Assembly: GCA_017534595.1 (NCBI GenBank)
Contig: JAFXVY010000027.1
Span: 1 to 49,198 of the forward strand
DNA from: Ruminococcus sp.
GTDB taxonomy: Bacteria; Bacillota; Clostridia; Oscillospirales; Ruminococcaceae
Direction of reading: 5' to 3'
Length of the DNA stretch: 49,198 nucleotides
Made by a program: the position numbers and the translations under genes. This document shows positions 36,795 to 46,274 of this stretch, in pieces. The notes beneath the pieces were generated by a model. It did not search any database. It had not been told where the DNA came from and saw nothing but the letters and a program-made list of their open reading frames with translations. Within the stretch, counting starts at the first letter, position 1; every line of letters starts with the position of its first letter.

Positions 36795-39419
36795 TTACTT
36801 AGCCTCTGCGATAGCAGCCTGAGCTGCGGCCAGTCTTGCGATCGGCACGCGGAAAGGCGAGCAGGATACATAGTCAAGACCGATCTTGTGGCAGAACTCA
36901 ACGGACGAAGGATCGCCGCCGTGCTCACCGCAGATACCGCAGTGGAGAGTCGGATTTACGGGCTTGCCGAGGTCAAGAGCCATCTTCATCAGCTTGCCGA
37001 CACCGGTCTGGTCGAGCTTAGCGAACGGATCGGACTCGAAGATCTTGGTGTCATAGTAAGCGCCGAGGAACTTGCCTGCGTCGTCTCTCGAGAAGCCGTA
37101 GGTCATCTGAGTGAGGTCGTTGGTGCCGAAGCAGAAGAAGTCAGCGTTGGCAGCGATCTCGTCAGCGGTCAGAGCAGCTCTCGGGATCTCGATCATGGTA
37201 CCTACCTCATACTTGAGGTCGGAGCCGGCAGCAGCGATAATAGCGTCAGCGGTATCAACTACGACCTTCTTAACGAACTGGAGCTCCTTAACGTCGCCTA
37301 CCAGCGGGATCATGATCTCGGGCTTAACGGTCCAGTCGGAATGCTTCTTCTGAACGTTGATAGCAGCCTTGATAACGGCAGCGGTCTGCATCTTGGCAAT
37401 CTCGGGATAAGTAACAGCCAGACGGCAGCCTCTGTGACCCATCATCGGGTTGAACTCGTGGAGACCGGAGATGATGTTCTTGATGGTCTCTACGCTCTTG
37501 CCCTGAGCCTCAGCCAGAGCCTTGATATCGTCTTCCTCGGTGGGAACGAACTCATGGAGCGGAGGATCGAGGAATCTGATGGTAACGGGGTTGCCTTCCA
37601 TAGCCTCATAGAGAGCCTCGAAGTCGCCCTGCTGCATCGGCTCGATCTTAGCGAGAGCAGCCTCTCTCTCCTCAACAGTATCGGAGCAGATCATCTCTCT
37701 GAAAGCAGCGATCCTGTCAGCCTCGAAGAACATATGCTCTGTACGGCAGAGACCGATGCCCTCTGCGCCCAGCTCGCGGGCCTTCTTGGCGTCTGCGGGA
37801 GTATCGGCGTTGGTCCTTACCTTGAGCTTCCTGTACTTGTCAGCCCAAGCCATGATCTTGCCGAACTCACCTGCGATAGTAGCGTCAACGGTGGGGATGA
37901 TACCGTCGTAGATGTTACCGGTGGTACCGTCGATGGAGATGTAGTCACCCTCAACGAAGGTCTTGCCGGCCAGCTCGAACTTCTTGTTAGCCTCGTCCAT
38001 CTTGATGTCGCCGCAGCCGGATACGCAGCACTCGCCCATACCTCTTGCAACAACGGCAGCGTGGGAGGTCATACCGCCTCTAACGGTCAGGATACCCTGA
38101 GCAGCCTTCATACCGGTGATGTCCTCAGGAGAGGTCTCAAGTCTTACGAGGATGACCTTCTCGCCCTTTGCAGCCCACTCAACGGCGTCGTCAGCAGTGA
38201 ATACAACCTTACCGCAGGCAGCTCCGGGAGAAGCGCCGAGGCCCTTGCCGAGAGGAGTAGCAGCCTTGATAGCCTTAGCATCGAACTGGGGATGGAGAAG
38301 GGTATCGAGGTTTCTGGGGTCGATCATAGCAACGGCTTCCTGCTCGGTCTTGTGACCTTCCTCAACGAGGTCGCAGGCGATCTTGAGAGCAGCCTGAGCG
38401 GTTCTCTTACCGTTTCTGCACTGGAGCATATAGAGCTTGCCGTCCTCAACGGTGAACTCCATATCCTGCATATCGTGATATCTGTTCTCGAGGATCTCGC
38501 AAACCTTTACGAACTCCTCATAAGCAGCGGGGAACTTCTCAGCCATCTCTTCGATAGGCATAGGAGTACGAACGCCTGCAACAACGTCCTCGCCCTGAGC
38601 ATTGGTCAGGAACTCGCCCATGAGCTTGTTCTCGCCGGTAGCGGGGTCACGGGTGAAGGCAACGCCGGTGCCGCAGTTGTCGCCCATGTTGCCGAATGCC
38701 ATCGACTGAACGTTAACAGCGGTGCCCCAGCTGAAGGGGATATCTTTGTCTCTTCTGTAAACGTTGGCTCTGGGGTTATCCCAGCTGCGGAATACAGCCT
38801 TGATAGCGCCTACGAGCTGCTCCTTGGGGTCGGAGGGGAAGTCGGAACCGATCTTGCCCTTATACTCTGCCTTGAACTGCATAGCCAGTTCCTTGAGGTC
38901 TGCAGCGGTGAGCTCAACGTCCTGCTTAACGCCTCTCTTCTCCTTCATCTCGTCGATGAGCTGCTCGAAGTACTTCTTGCCGACTTCCATAACAACGTCG
39001 GAGTACATCTGGATGAATCTTCTGTAGCAGTCCCAAGCCCATCTCTCGTTGCCGGACTTGGCAGCGATAGTCTCAACAACAGTCTCGTTGAGGCCGAGGT
39101 TAAGGATTGTATCCATCATACCGGGCATGGAAGCTCTTGCGCCCGAACGAACGGAAACGAGCAGCGGATTTTCCTTATCACCGAACTTCTTGCCGGTGAT
39201 CTCTTCCATCTTAACGATGTACTCGTTGATCTCAGCCATGATCTCGTCGGAGATGCCGCCGTCCTTGTAATACTGGGTGCAGGCCTCTGTGGTGATGGTA
39301 AAGCCCTGAGGAACGGGAAGACCGATGTTGGTCATCTCAGCGAGGTTAGCGCCCTTGCCGCCGAGAAGCTCTCTCATGCTTGCATTGCCTTCAGAGAAAA
39401 GGTAACAATACTTTGCCAT
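36795..39419 (-). CDS. ppdK: Pyruvate, phosphate dikinase
   Basis: An 874-residue PPDK interconverting pyruvate + ATP + Pi and PEP + AMP + PPi, the PPi-linked glycolytic step of many anaerobes. All domains are present: N-terminal nucleotide-binding domain (GGKGANLAEMTNIGLPVPQGFTI), the central phospho-His domain with GGMTSHAAVVARGMG, and the C-terminal PEP/pyruvate barrel with GTNDLTQMTYGFSRDD and TLHCGICGEHGGDPSSVEF including the catalytic Cys. I chose MAKYCYLF with TTTTGGAGGT upstream; the in-frame extension is leader. Codon use is strongly biased, in line with very high expression. It is divergent from ptsI, a distant relative using the same PEP chemistry. Confidence 0.98.
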   Translation of the reverse strand: MAKYCYLFSEGNASMRELLGGKGANLAEMTNIGLPVPQGFTITTEACTQYYKDGGISDEIMAEINEYIVKMEEITGKKFGDKENPLLVSVRSGARASMPGMMDTILNLGLNETVVETIAAKSGNERWAWDCYRRFIQMYSDVVMEVGKKYFEQLIDEMKEKRGVKQDVELTAADLKELAMQFKAEYKGKIGSDFPSDPKEQLVGAIKAVFRSWDNPRANVYRRDKDIPFSWGTAVNVQSMAFGNMGDNCGTGVAFTRDPATGENKLMGEFLTNAQGEDVVAGVRTPMPIEEMAEKFPAAYEEFVKVCEILENRYHDMQDMEFTVEDGKLYMLQCRNGKRTAQAALKIACDLVEEGHKTEQEAVAMIDPRNLDTLLHPQFDAKAIKAATPLGKGLGASPGAACGKVVFTADDAVEWAAKGEKVILVRLETSPEDITGMKAAQGILTVRGGMTSHAAVVARGMGECCVSGCGDIKMDEANKKFELAGKTFVEGDYISIDGTTGNIYDGIIPTVDATIAGEFGKIMAWADKYRKLKVRTNADTPADAKKARELGAEGIGLCRTEHMFFEADRIAAFREMICSDTVEEREAALAKIEPMQQGDFEALYEAMEGNPVTIRFLDPPLHEFVPTEEDDIKALAEAQGKSVETIKNIISGLHEFNPMMGHRGCRLAVTYPEIAKMQTAAVIKAAINVQKKHSDWTVKPEIMIPLVGDVKELQFVKKVVVDTADAIIAAAGSDLKYEVGTMIEIPRAALTADEIAANADFFCFGTNDLTQMTYGFSRDDAGKFLGAYYDTKIFESDPFAKLDQTGVGKLMKMALDLGKPVNPTLHCGICGEHGGDPSSVEFCHKIGLDYVSCSPFRVPIARLAAAQAAIAEAK

Positions 39420-39850
39420 TGGTTTTATACCTCCAAAATATTTTGAATTCCGTAAGACCGCGCAGATACGCGGCCCCCGCCGTCCCAAGGGCACGGCAGC
39501 CTACGGTAGTACTTATATTATAACAGATTACGGCACAAATTACTATACTTTTAACACAATTTTTAGTTTTATTTTTTGCACAAGATTTCCGGAAGCTTTT
39601 TGTTAATTTTATACCAATATCTACAAAGCCCGCAGACGCGGGGCGCGAGCCTGTGTATCCCGGCGGGGCAGGGGAGAGGTGTCCCGGAGGTCTGCGGAAA
39701 ATCTTAACATTATGTAAATTATCGGTAAAATTCTTGTAATTTGGAGCAATTTGTAATAAAATATAATCAGATATGTATATCCTCACATAAGGGTCTGCGT
39801 ATACATATTAAAAACACAGAAACAAACAAAAGAAGGAAGGAGATGACAGT
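39420..39850. other. ppdK-ptsI divergent intergenic region
   Basis: 431 nt without a gene. ppdK side: a minus-strand TATAAT at 39522-39517 with a poor -35. Middle: a GC-rich island bounded by CCGCAGAC (39630-39637) and GTCTGCGG (39690-39697), able to form an 8-bp closing stem with a CCTG/CAGG inner hairpin, in otherwise AT-rich DNA. ptsI side: TATAAT at 39762-39767 with a poor -35, preceded by TGTAAA-N5-GGTAAA-N5-TGTAAT (39713-39740) in 11-bp phase, a near-match to WalR/PhoP-type boxes. Confidence 0.5.
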
Positions 39851-41515
39851 ATGCTCAGACTTTCGGGCAAGCCCGTATTCGGCGGTATCGCCAAGGGCAA
39901 GCTGTTCTATTTCCAGCAGGACGAAAACGAAGTAACCAAACGTCTCATCAAGAACACTGCTCTCGAGCTGGAACGCTTCGAGTATGCCAAGGCGCAGGCG
40001 GTCAAGGAGCTGGACGAGCTCTATTCCACCGCTCTTGAAAAGGTCGGCGAGAACGAAGCGAGCATATTCGTCATCCACAAGATGCTGCTCGACGACGAGT
40101 CGTTCTGCGGGAAGATCAAGAGCAGGATACTCGACGATCATTTCAGCGCGGACTATGCCGTCGCGCAGACAGCGAGGGATCTCACCCACTCCTTCGCGAA
40201 CATGACCTCGGAATATATCAAGAGCCGTTCCGCAGACCTGAAAGACGTCTGCGACAGGCTCATAAGGCATATACAGAACAAGAGCGAGAAGCGCATCGAG
40301 CTGACCGAGAAGGTCATCCTCTGCGCCGAGGATCTTATGCCCTCGGAGACCATGCAGATCGACCTGTCGAACGTGCTGGCGATCGTGACCTGCTACGGCT
40401 CCACCAACTCGCATACCGCGATCCTTGCGAGGACGATGAATATCCCCGCGATCTTCGGCATAGGCGCCGAAAAGCTCAGTATGCTCCGGGATATGGAGGC
40501 TGTGGTGGACGGCTACAGCGGTGCTCTTTATATCGACCCGGACGAGGAGATCCTCCGGGAGCTCAGCGGCGTGCAGGAGGCAGAGGCCAAGAAGCGCGAG
40601 ATGCTCAAGCGCTTCAAGGGCAGGAAGAACATCACCCTCGACGGTACCGAGATCAGGGTATATGCCAATATCGCAGGTCTCAACGACCTCAACTATGCCA
40701 TAGACAACGACGGCGGCGGCATCGGCCTCTACCGCAGCGAGTTCCTCTACCTCGGGCGCAGCAATATGCCCGAAGAGGACGAGCAGTTCTATAACTACCG
40801 CCAGGTGGTCGAGCGGATGAACGGCAAGCCTGTCATCATCAGGACCATGGACGCCGGCGCAGACAAGAACATCAAGTATTTCGGACTTGCCAAGGAGGAA
40901 AACCCCGCGCTGGGCGTGAGGTCGATAAGGCTCTGCCTCATGCGCCCCGAAATGTTCAAGACACAGATCAGGGCGCTGCTGAGAGCGTCCGTTTACGGAG
41001 ACCTGCGGATAATGCTGCCGCTCATCACCGATCTTGACGAGATCAGGAGAGCCAAGGCGCTGGTCGAGGAGGCCAAGGAGCAGCTGCGTGCAAGGGACAT
41101 CCCCTACAACGAACATTTGAAGATAGGCATAATGGTCGAGACGCCGGCGGCGGTCATACTCAGCGACGAGCTTGCCAAGGAGTGCGACTTCTTCTCGATA
41201 GGCACCAACGACCTCGAGCAGTATGTCCTCGCCTTCGACAGGCAGAATCTCACCCTTGAGGGCTACTTCGAGAACCGCGGTCACAGAGCACTGCTCAAAT
41301 TCATAGAGATGACCTGCGACAGCGCCCATAAAAACGGCATACCGGTGAGCATCTGCGGAGAGCTGGGCGCTGATCTCGACCTGACCGAGGACTTCTTAAA
41401 GCTCGGCATAGACGCGCTTTCCGTTACCCCCTCGCAGATACTTCCTCTCAGGCAGAGGATCAGGACTATCAAGCTCGAGACTCCGAAGCAGCTCGGATCA
41501 AGAGTGAGAAGCTGA
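39851..41515 (+). CDS. ptsI: Phosphoenolpyruvate-protein phosphotransferase (PTS enzyme I)
   Basis: A 554-residue Enzyme I that takes phosphate from PEP and passes it to HPr. The HPr-binding helical domain (about 25-145) is followed by the phospho-His motif GSTNSHTAILARTMNIPAI and the PEP-binding barrel with GIGLYRSEFLYL, IRTMDAGADKN, GTNDLEQYVLAFDR and SICGELGAD. Near full length; the C-terminus ends in a polar GSRVRS. Start at MLRLSG with AAGGAAGGAGAT upstream. No ptsH or sugar permease gene is adjacent. Divergence from ppdK places two enzymes competing for or supplying PEP around one regulatory region. Confidence 0.96.
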   Translation: MLRLSGKPVFGGIAKGKLFYFQQDENEVTKRLIKNTALELERFEYAKAQAVKELDELYSTALEKVGENEASIFVIHKMLLDDESFCGKIKSRILDDHFSADYAVAQTARDLTHSFANMTSEYIKSRSADLKDVCDRLIRHIQNKSEKRIELTEKVILCAEDLMPSETMQIDLSNVLAIVTCYGSTNSHTAILARTMNIPAIFGIGAEKLSMLRDMEAVVDGYSGALYIDPDEEILRELSGVQEAEAKKREMLKRFKGRKNITLDGTEIRVYANIAGLNDLNYAIDNDGGGIGLYRSEFLYLGRSNMPEEDEQFYNYRQVVERMNGKPVIIRTMDAGADKNIKYFGLAKEENPALGVRSIRLCLMRPEMFKTQIRALLRASVYGDLRIMLPLITDLDEIRRAKALVEEAKEQLRARDIPYNEHLKIGIMVETPAAVILSDELAKECDFFSIGTNDLEQYVLAFDRQNLTLEGYFENRGHRALLKFIEMTCDSAHKNGIPVSICGELGADLDLTEDFLKLGIDALSVTPSQILPLRQRIRTIKLETPKQLGSRVRS

Positions 41516-41532
41516 AACAATGCACAATTATC

Positions 41533-41570
41533 AGGCGCTGCGCCCCGGAGAAGGGCAGCAGCGCTTTTTT
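41533..41570 (+). terminator. GGCGCTGCGCCC-family terminator of ptsI
   Basis: Stem AGGCGCTGCGCCC / GGGCAGCAGCGC followed by T6. Member of the terminator family at 4137, 15870, 44293 and 44405. After it, GCCCGTCAGGGC and the MITE-like element fill 41571-41786. Confidence 0.85.
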
Positions 41571-41606
41571 ATGAAAACACCGCCCGTCAGGGCGGCATAT
41601 CCGCCT

Positions 41607-41786
41607 TTAAGGCAACACCGCACAACCCGCGGCTGACGCCTCTGCACGCCATCTGCTTGCCAGCTTTCCGTCATATTACCCAAATTCTCCTTGCCGGGCG
41701 CCAGCCCGCCTGCGTCGAATTTAGGCAATCTGACGAAAATCTGGACGGCGCATCTGACGCACAGGGGTCGTGCGGTGTTGCCTTAA
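41607..41786. repeat. MITE-like element, complete (copy B)
   Basis: 180 bp with terminal inverted repeats of about 22 bp and one mismatch. The left end is TTAAGGCAACACCGCAC then AACCC (41607-41628); the right end is GGGTCG then TGCGGTGTTGCCTTAA (41765-41786). Inside are GGCTGACGCC near the left and CATCTGACGCAC near the right, extending the inverted symmetry imperfectly, and the core GCGTCGAATTTAGGCAATC. No coding capacity. TTAA flanks both sides and may be part of the ends or a target duplication. Copy A at 1-155 shares the core and the right end. Confidence 0.8.
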
Positions 41787-41908
41787 TAATGTATGTTTGT
41801 GACGCGAAAAAATTTTTTCAAAAATATTTGAAAAAAAGTGAGTGAAAACCGTGAGCCGTTACGAATATATAAGTGAAAGGACCTTTCAAACGAAAAGAGA
41901 TGATAAAT
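41787..41908 (+). promoter_or_regulatory. ECF sigma leader with 15-bp perfect palindrome
   Basis: TGAAAGG-A-CCTTTCA (41874-41888) lies 20 nt before the chosen sigma-factor start. Upstream, GTGAGTGAAAACCGTGAGC (41839-41857) followed by CGTTACG has the GAAAAC/CGT flavour of ECF-type autoregulated promoters, but I cannot fix -35 and -10 with proper spacing. Confidence 0.45.
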
Positions 41909-42451
41909 ATGGACGATCGCGAGCTGCTTGACCTCATGAGGACAGGCGACCAGAGTGCGCTTGAAGCTGTGATGAAAAAGTATAAAAGGCTTGTGGAGTA
42001 TATCGTGTCGAAGATGATAAACTCCGAAAGCGACAGAGAGGAGACAGTTATGGATACCTTTTATAAGGTCTGGGCAGCAAGAGACCGTATCGATACCGAC
42101 AAGATGAGCCTCAAGAGCTTTATCTCGATGACAGCCTCGAGCTGTACAGTGGATAAGCTGCGCAAGCTCACCTCCGGCGAGCCCGTTGATCCGCTCGAGG
42201 ATGACCTTGAGCTCGAGCTCGATCTCGAGGACAGCGCCGCAAGAAGCATAAATCTCGGGATCATTAAGGATATCGTGTCGTCGATGCCGTCACCCGACCG
42301 CGAAGTATTTATCGACAGATACTATTTTGAGCTGGACGTAAAAGAGATATCCCGCCGCAGGGGAGTCAAAGAGAAGAAGATATGGAACATCCTCTCGCGC
42401 GGAAAAGAAAAGCTCAGAAAGGAACTTATCAAGGGAGGAGTAATGATATGA
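41909..42451 (+). CDS. ECF-type RNA polymerase sigma factor
   Basis: A 180-residue sigma-70 family factor. Region 2 is visible in MRTGDQSALEAVMKKYKRLVEYIVSKM and ETVMDTFYKVWAARDRID with SFISMTASSCTVDKLRK. A short, very acidic linker (DDLELELDLED) precedes region 4 (MPSPDREVFIDRYYFELDVKEISRRRGVKEKKIWNILSRGKEKLRKEL). I chose MDDRELL at 41909 with AGAGATGA upstream; ATG 41873 and 41900 are in frame, but 41873 lies on the palindrome. Its stop overlaps the start of the membrane partner gene as ATGA, the classical sigma/anti-sigma arrangement. The stimulus is probably an envelope one. Confidence 0.92.
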   Translation: MDDRELLDLMRTGDQSALEAVMKKYKRLVEYIVSKMINSESDREETVMDTFYKVWAARDRIDTDKMSLKSFISMTASSCTVDKLRKLTSGEPVDPLEDDLELELDLEDSAARSINLGIIKDIVSSMPSPDREVFIDRYYFELDVKEISRRRGVKEKKIWNILSRGKEKLRKELIKGGVMI

Positions 42452-44268
42452 GTAAACTTACAGAGATCATGAAACAGATCCCCCTTGACGAACTGACGGG
42501 AGATGTGGATATGAAAGAAAGAAATAATATTACAATGACCAAGGGCGGCCCTGCCGCAGTTAAGAGAACCGGATCCATCGTTGCGGCGGCAGCCTGCGCG
42601 GTGATAGTGCTGGGAGGTGCGGCGTTCCTCGCTCATCAGATCAGAAACAGCACTGACAAGATCCCCATGGCGGCACAGGATATTTCCTCGAGCTATGCAG
42701 CTTCCCTCGACGACCCCGAGTACAAGGCGAACTATGAGTACTACAAGCTCATCTACGGCGCCGAAGGACTCGACAGGTACGAGCTGCTGCTCGATATCGA
42801 GGAGAACGACAACGTCCTCGGGACGATCGACGGCAAAACGATCAGAGTGATCGGTACAAGAAATATGGGCAGATGCCTCAGAGTAGACCTCGGCATCGAG
42901 TACGAGGGAGAAAAGCTGATCGACGATGCCGGAAAGATCCTTACCTGCCGTTCGCTGACCCTTACTCCGATAGACAGCGATGCCGGCACCGATATGAACT
43001 ACGTCAAGAACGGAGCTGTCATAAGCGCATTCGACAGCGGCAACGGCAAGGCAGTGGTATCCCTCAGCTTCTCGGGCTTCGATACCAAGTACAGGACCGC
43101 ACACGGCGAGTGCAGGCTCGATATCGGCGGCATGAATTTCATCGGCGGCAGCGAGGAGAACGCCAAGGACTTCTCGGCCACCGTACTCTGCCCGCAGCAT
43201 GAGCCCGATATCGAAGTAGCGACCACGGTAAAGACAAGGATCGAGTCCCCCGATGCCGCTTCGCTGCCTTACTGCGATCTTGCTCTGGAGCAGATCAGAT
43301 ACTCCGATTTCGGTACAGAGCTTATGCTCTCCGGCACCACCGACGTCAGTGAGCTCAGTTTGCTCACCACAACGGATAAGAACTATGTTGCACAGCAGAT
43401 CAATTACTTCAACTACGAGATCGTTTCTATGAACAGCGTTCCGCGTTACTATGCGAATTCACTGCTCGCAGCAAAGACCAAGGAAGACTTGGTGATCCCG
43501 CTCTGCTCGGCGGCAGCTGCCGGAAACGGCATCTATATCGACGCATCTGTTGCAGAGGGCTGCGACAGCGAGAAGGCCGGCGAGATCATCGTCACCTGCG
43601 ACACCTTTGACTGCCCGATAGACAGATTTAACATAGCGGGCTTCCTCTACGGCGACGAGCAGATCTTTGTCGGCAACGGCCTCGACGGCGACGAGAGCTC
43701 GCAGGTACAGGACGATCCGAGCAGCACAGACAGCATCGAAGACAGCACTCCGGACGAGTCTGTTCCCGATGAGTCTGTTCCCGATGAGAGTATTCCGGAT
43801 GAGAGTGTTCCGGATGAGAACGTACCCGAGAAGATCGCAAGCGGGATGTCCTTTGCCGACAACGAGGCCGGCAGCTTCTGGCCGACGCAGTACAAGGGCG
43901 AATTCAAGACCGTGAACTACGAGATCATCAAGGCAGAGCTCGGCTCTGACGGCATCGTGAATATCGACCTCCGCTTCACCAGCCCCGAGGTAATGTATTC
44001 CGATGCGGGCGAGGCAGATCAGTTCGATGCACAGAGCGCGGCGTTCCTGATGCCTTATGTAACGGTAAACGCACACATGGGAGCAGTACCCTTCCTCGGT
44101 CTCACCATCAGCACCGGCGAGGTCGTAGGTCTTGACACGGTATACATGACTCAGAACGGCGAAAACAACGTTATGCACATTTCGACTGACATTTCAGCTG
44201 TTCTCGCCGGTCTTGGAGGGACTCCCGAGTACCTGAGAGTGGGTATGCAGCCGGTAAAGCTTAGCTGA
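42448..44268 (+). CDS. Membrane protein coupled to ECF sigma, putative anti-sigma factor
   Basis: 607 residues. A short cytoplasmic N-terminus (about 1-41, MSKLTEIMKQIPLDELTGDVDMKERNNI) precedes a single TM (about 42-64). A large extracytoplasmic part of about 540 residues follows, with Ig-like beta patterning in two halves joined by a linker holding five PDESV-type repeats (43750-43824). Overlap with the sigma gene and one-TM topology fit an anti-sigma factor that holds the sigma factor through its N-terminus and senses outside. No zinc-binding ZAS motif (HxxxCxxC) is seen, so the assignment rests on context and resemblance to ECF-linked membrane proteins of Clostridia. GGGAGGAG gives a strong ribosome site. 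Confidence 0.8.
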   Translation: MSKLTEIMKQIPLDELTGDVDMKERNNITMTKGGPAAVKRTGSIVAAAACAVIVLGGAAFLAHQIRNSTDKIPMAAQDISSSYAASLDDPEYKANYEYYKLIYGAEGLDRYELLLDIEENDNVLGTIDGKTIRVIGTRNMGRCLRVDLGIEYEGEKLIDDAGKILTCRSLTLTPIDSDAGTDMNYVKNGAVISAFDSGNGKAVVSLSFSGFDTKYRTAHGECRLDIGGMNFIGGSEENAKDFSATVLCPQHEPDIEVATTVKTRIESPDAASLPYCDLALEQIRYSDFGTELMLSGTTDVSELSLLTTTDKNYVAQQINYFNYEIVSMNSVPRYYANSLLAAKTKEDLVIPLCSAAAAGNGIYIDASVAEGCDSEKAGEIIVTCDTFDCPIDRFNIAGFLYGDEQIFVGNGLDGDESSQVQDDPSSTDSIEDSTPDESVPDESVPDESIPDESVPDENVPEKIASGMSFADNEAGSFWPTQYKGEFKTVNYEIIKAELGSDGIVNIDLRFTSPEVMYSDAGEADQFDAQSAAFLMPYVTVNAHMGAVPFLGLTISTGEVVGLDTVYMTQNGENNVMHISTDISAVLAGLGGTPEYLRVGMQPVKLS

Positions 44269-44292
44269 CAGATACCTCTGAATAAAACAAAC

Positions 44293-44334
44293 AAGGCGCT
44301 GCGCCCGGAAACAATGGGCGCGGCGCTTTCTTTC
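44293..44334 (+). terminator. GGCGCTGCGCCC-family terminator of the ECF operon
   Basis: AAACAAACAAGGCGCTGCGCCC-type 5' arm (arm at 44293-44306), 3' arm GGGCGCGGCGC, followed by TTTCTTTC. Confidence 0.85.
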
Positions 44335-44342
44335 TGACAACG

Positions 44343-44480
44343 ATCACAGGGAGTGTGCCGGTCGGCGCTGCGAATAATAGTCCCCGAAGCATAGACAATA
44401 AAATAAGGCGCTTGTGCCCTTTGGATTTTGGGCGCAGCGCCTTGTTTGTTTTGATTTATGATTGCCTGCGGAGCCTTCAA
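44343..44480 (-). repeat. Terminator and 3' module remnant downstream of guaB
   Basis: On the minus strand after guaB: AAGCCCCTTGAAGGCTCCGC (44478-44459) as in the modules at 4055 and 15690, then the terminator AAGGCGCTGCGCCC / GGGCACAAGCGCCTT (44443-44405). Next comes GGGGACTATTATTCGCAG and CGCCGACCGGCACACTCCC (about 44392-44350), homologous to 15926-15965. Three parts of one composite repeat thus occur in the same order as after yfhO. Confidence 0.75.
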
Positions 44481-44496
44481 GGGGCTTTGGCTTGTA

Positions 44497-46026
<1,530 letters not shown>

Positions 46027-46032
46027 CTAAAT

Positions 46033-46061
46033 ATTTTACTACATTTTTTCCCGCCTGTCAA
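46033..46061 (-). promoter_or_regulatory. SigA promoter of guaB
   Basis: Minus strand TTGACA (46061-46056), 17 bp, TAAAAT (46038-46033). The predicted leader is about 55 nt, so the structured stretch at 46097-46180 lies outside the guaB transcript. Confidence 0.85.
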
Positions 46062-46096
46062 CAGCCGATATTAAATAAAAATTGAACAATCTGTGT

Positions 46097-46180
46097 CAGC
46101 GGAGGGCACCGAAAAAACCTCGGTGAACGAGGCCGCGCAACAGCGCGGTGCCGGGGGATGCTGTCCAAAAAACCTCCCTG
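46097..46180. other. Compact inverted-repeat structure, candidate ncRNA or attenuator
   Basis: CAG-(C)-GGAGG (46097-46105) can pair with CCTCC-CTG (46173-46180). Inside, GGCACCG (46105-46111) pairs with CGGTGCC (46146-46152), CCTCG-GTGAA-CGAGG (46118-46132) forms a hairpin, and CCGCGC/GCGCGG (46133-46148) competes with the previous stem. On the minus strand CCTCGTTCACCGAGG is followed by T6, a terminator form. It sits between the divergent guaB and NlpC/P60 promoters, in neither transcript. No class recognised. A three-unit TGCACAA-type array follows at 46216-46238. Confidence 0.4.
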
Positions 46181-46274
46181 TTTCGTGGTTATGCACCAAA
46201 AACCGTCTCTTAGATAGTGCATATTGCACAATGCACAAAATTTCCGGACAGTTTGAGCAAATTTTGTAAAATAG

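Noticed and set aside
36720-39446. 908-codon open frame on the plus strand opposite ppdK
   Set aside because: It is a mirror of the strongly biased codons of ppdK; it has no domain or proper start context, and ppdK is unmistakable on the other strand.
39767-41329. 520-codon minus-strand frame opposite ptsI
   Set aside because: Antisense shadow of a clear Enzyme I gene; no family features.
46097-46180. c-di-AMP (ydaO) or other known riboswitch controlling the NlpC/P60 gene
   Set aside because: The ydaO consensus segments are absent, and the likely gene promoter lies downstream of the structure.
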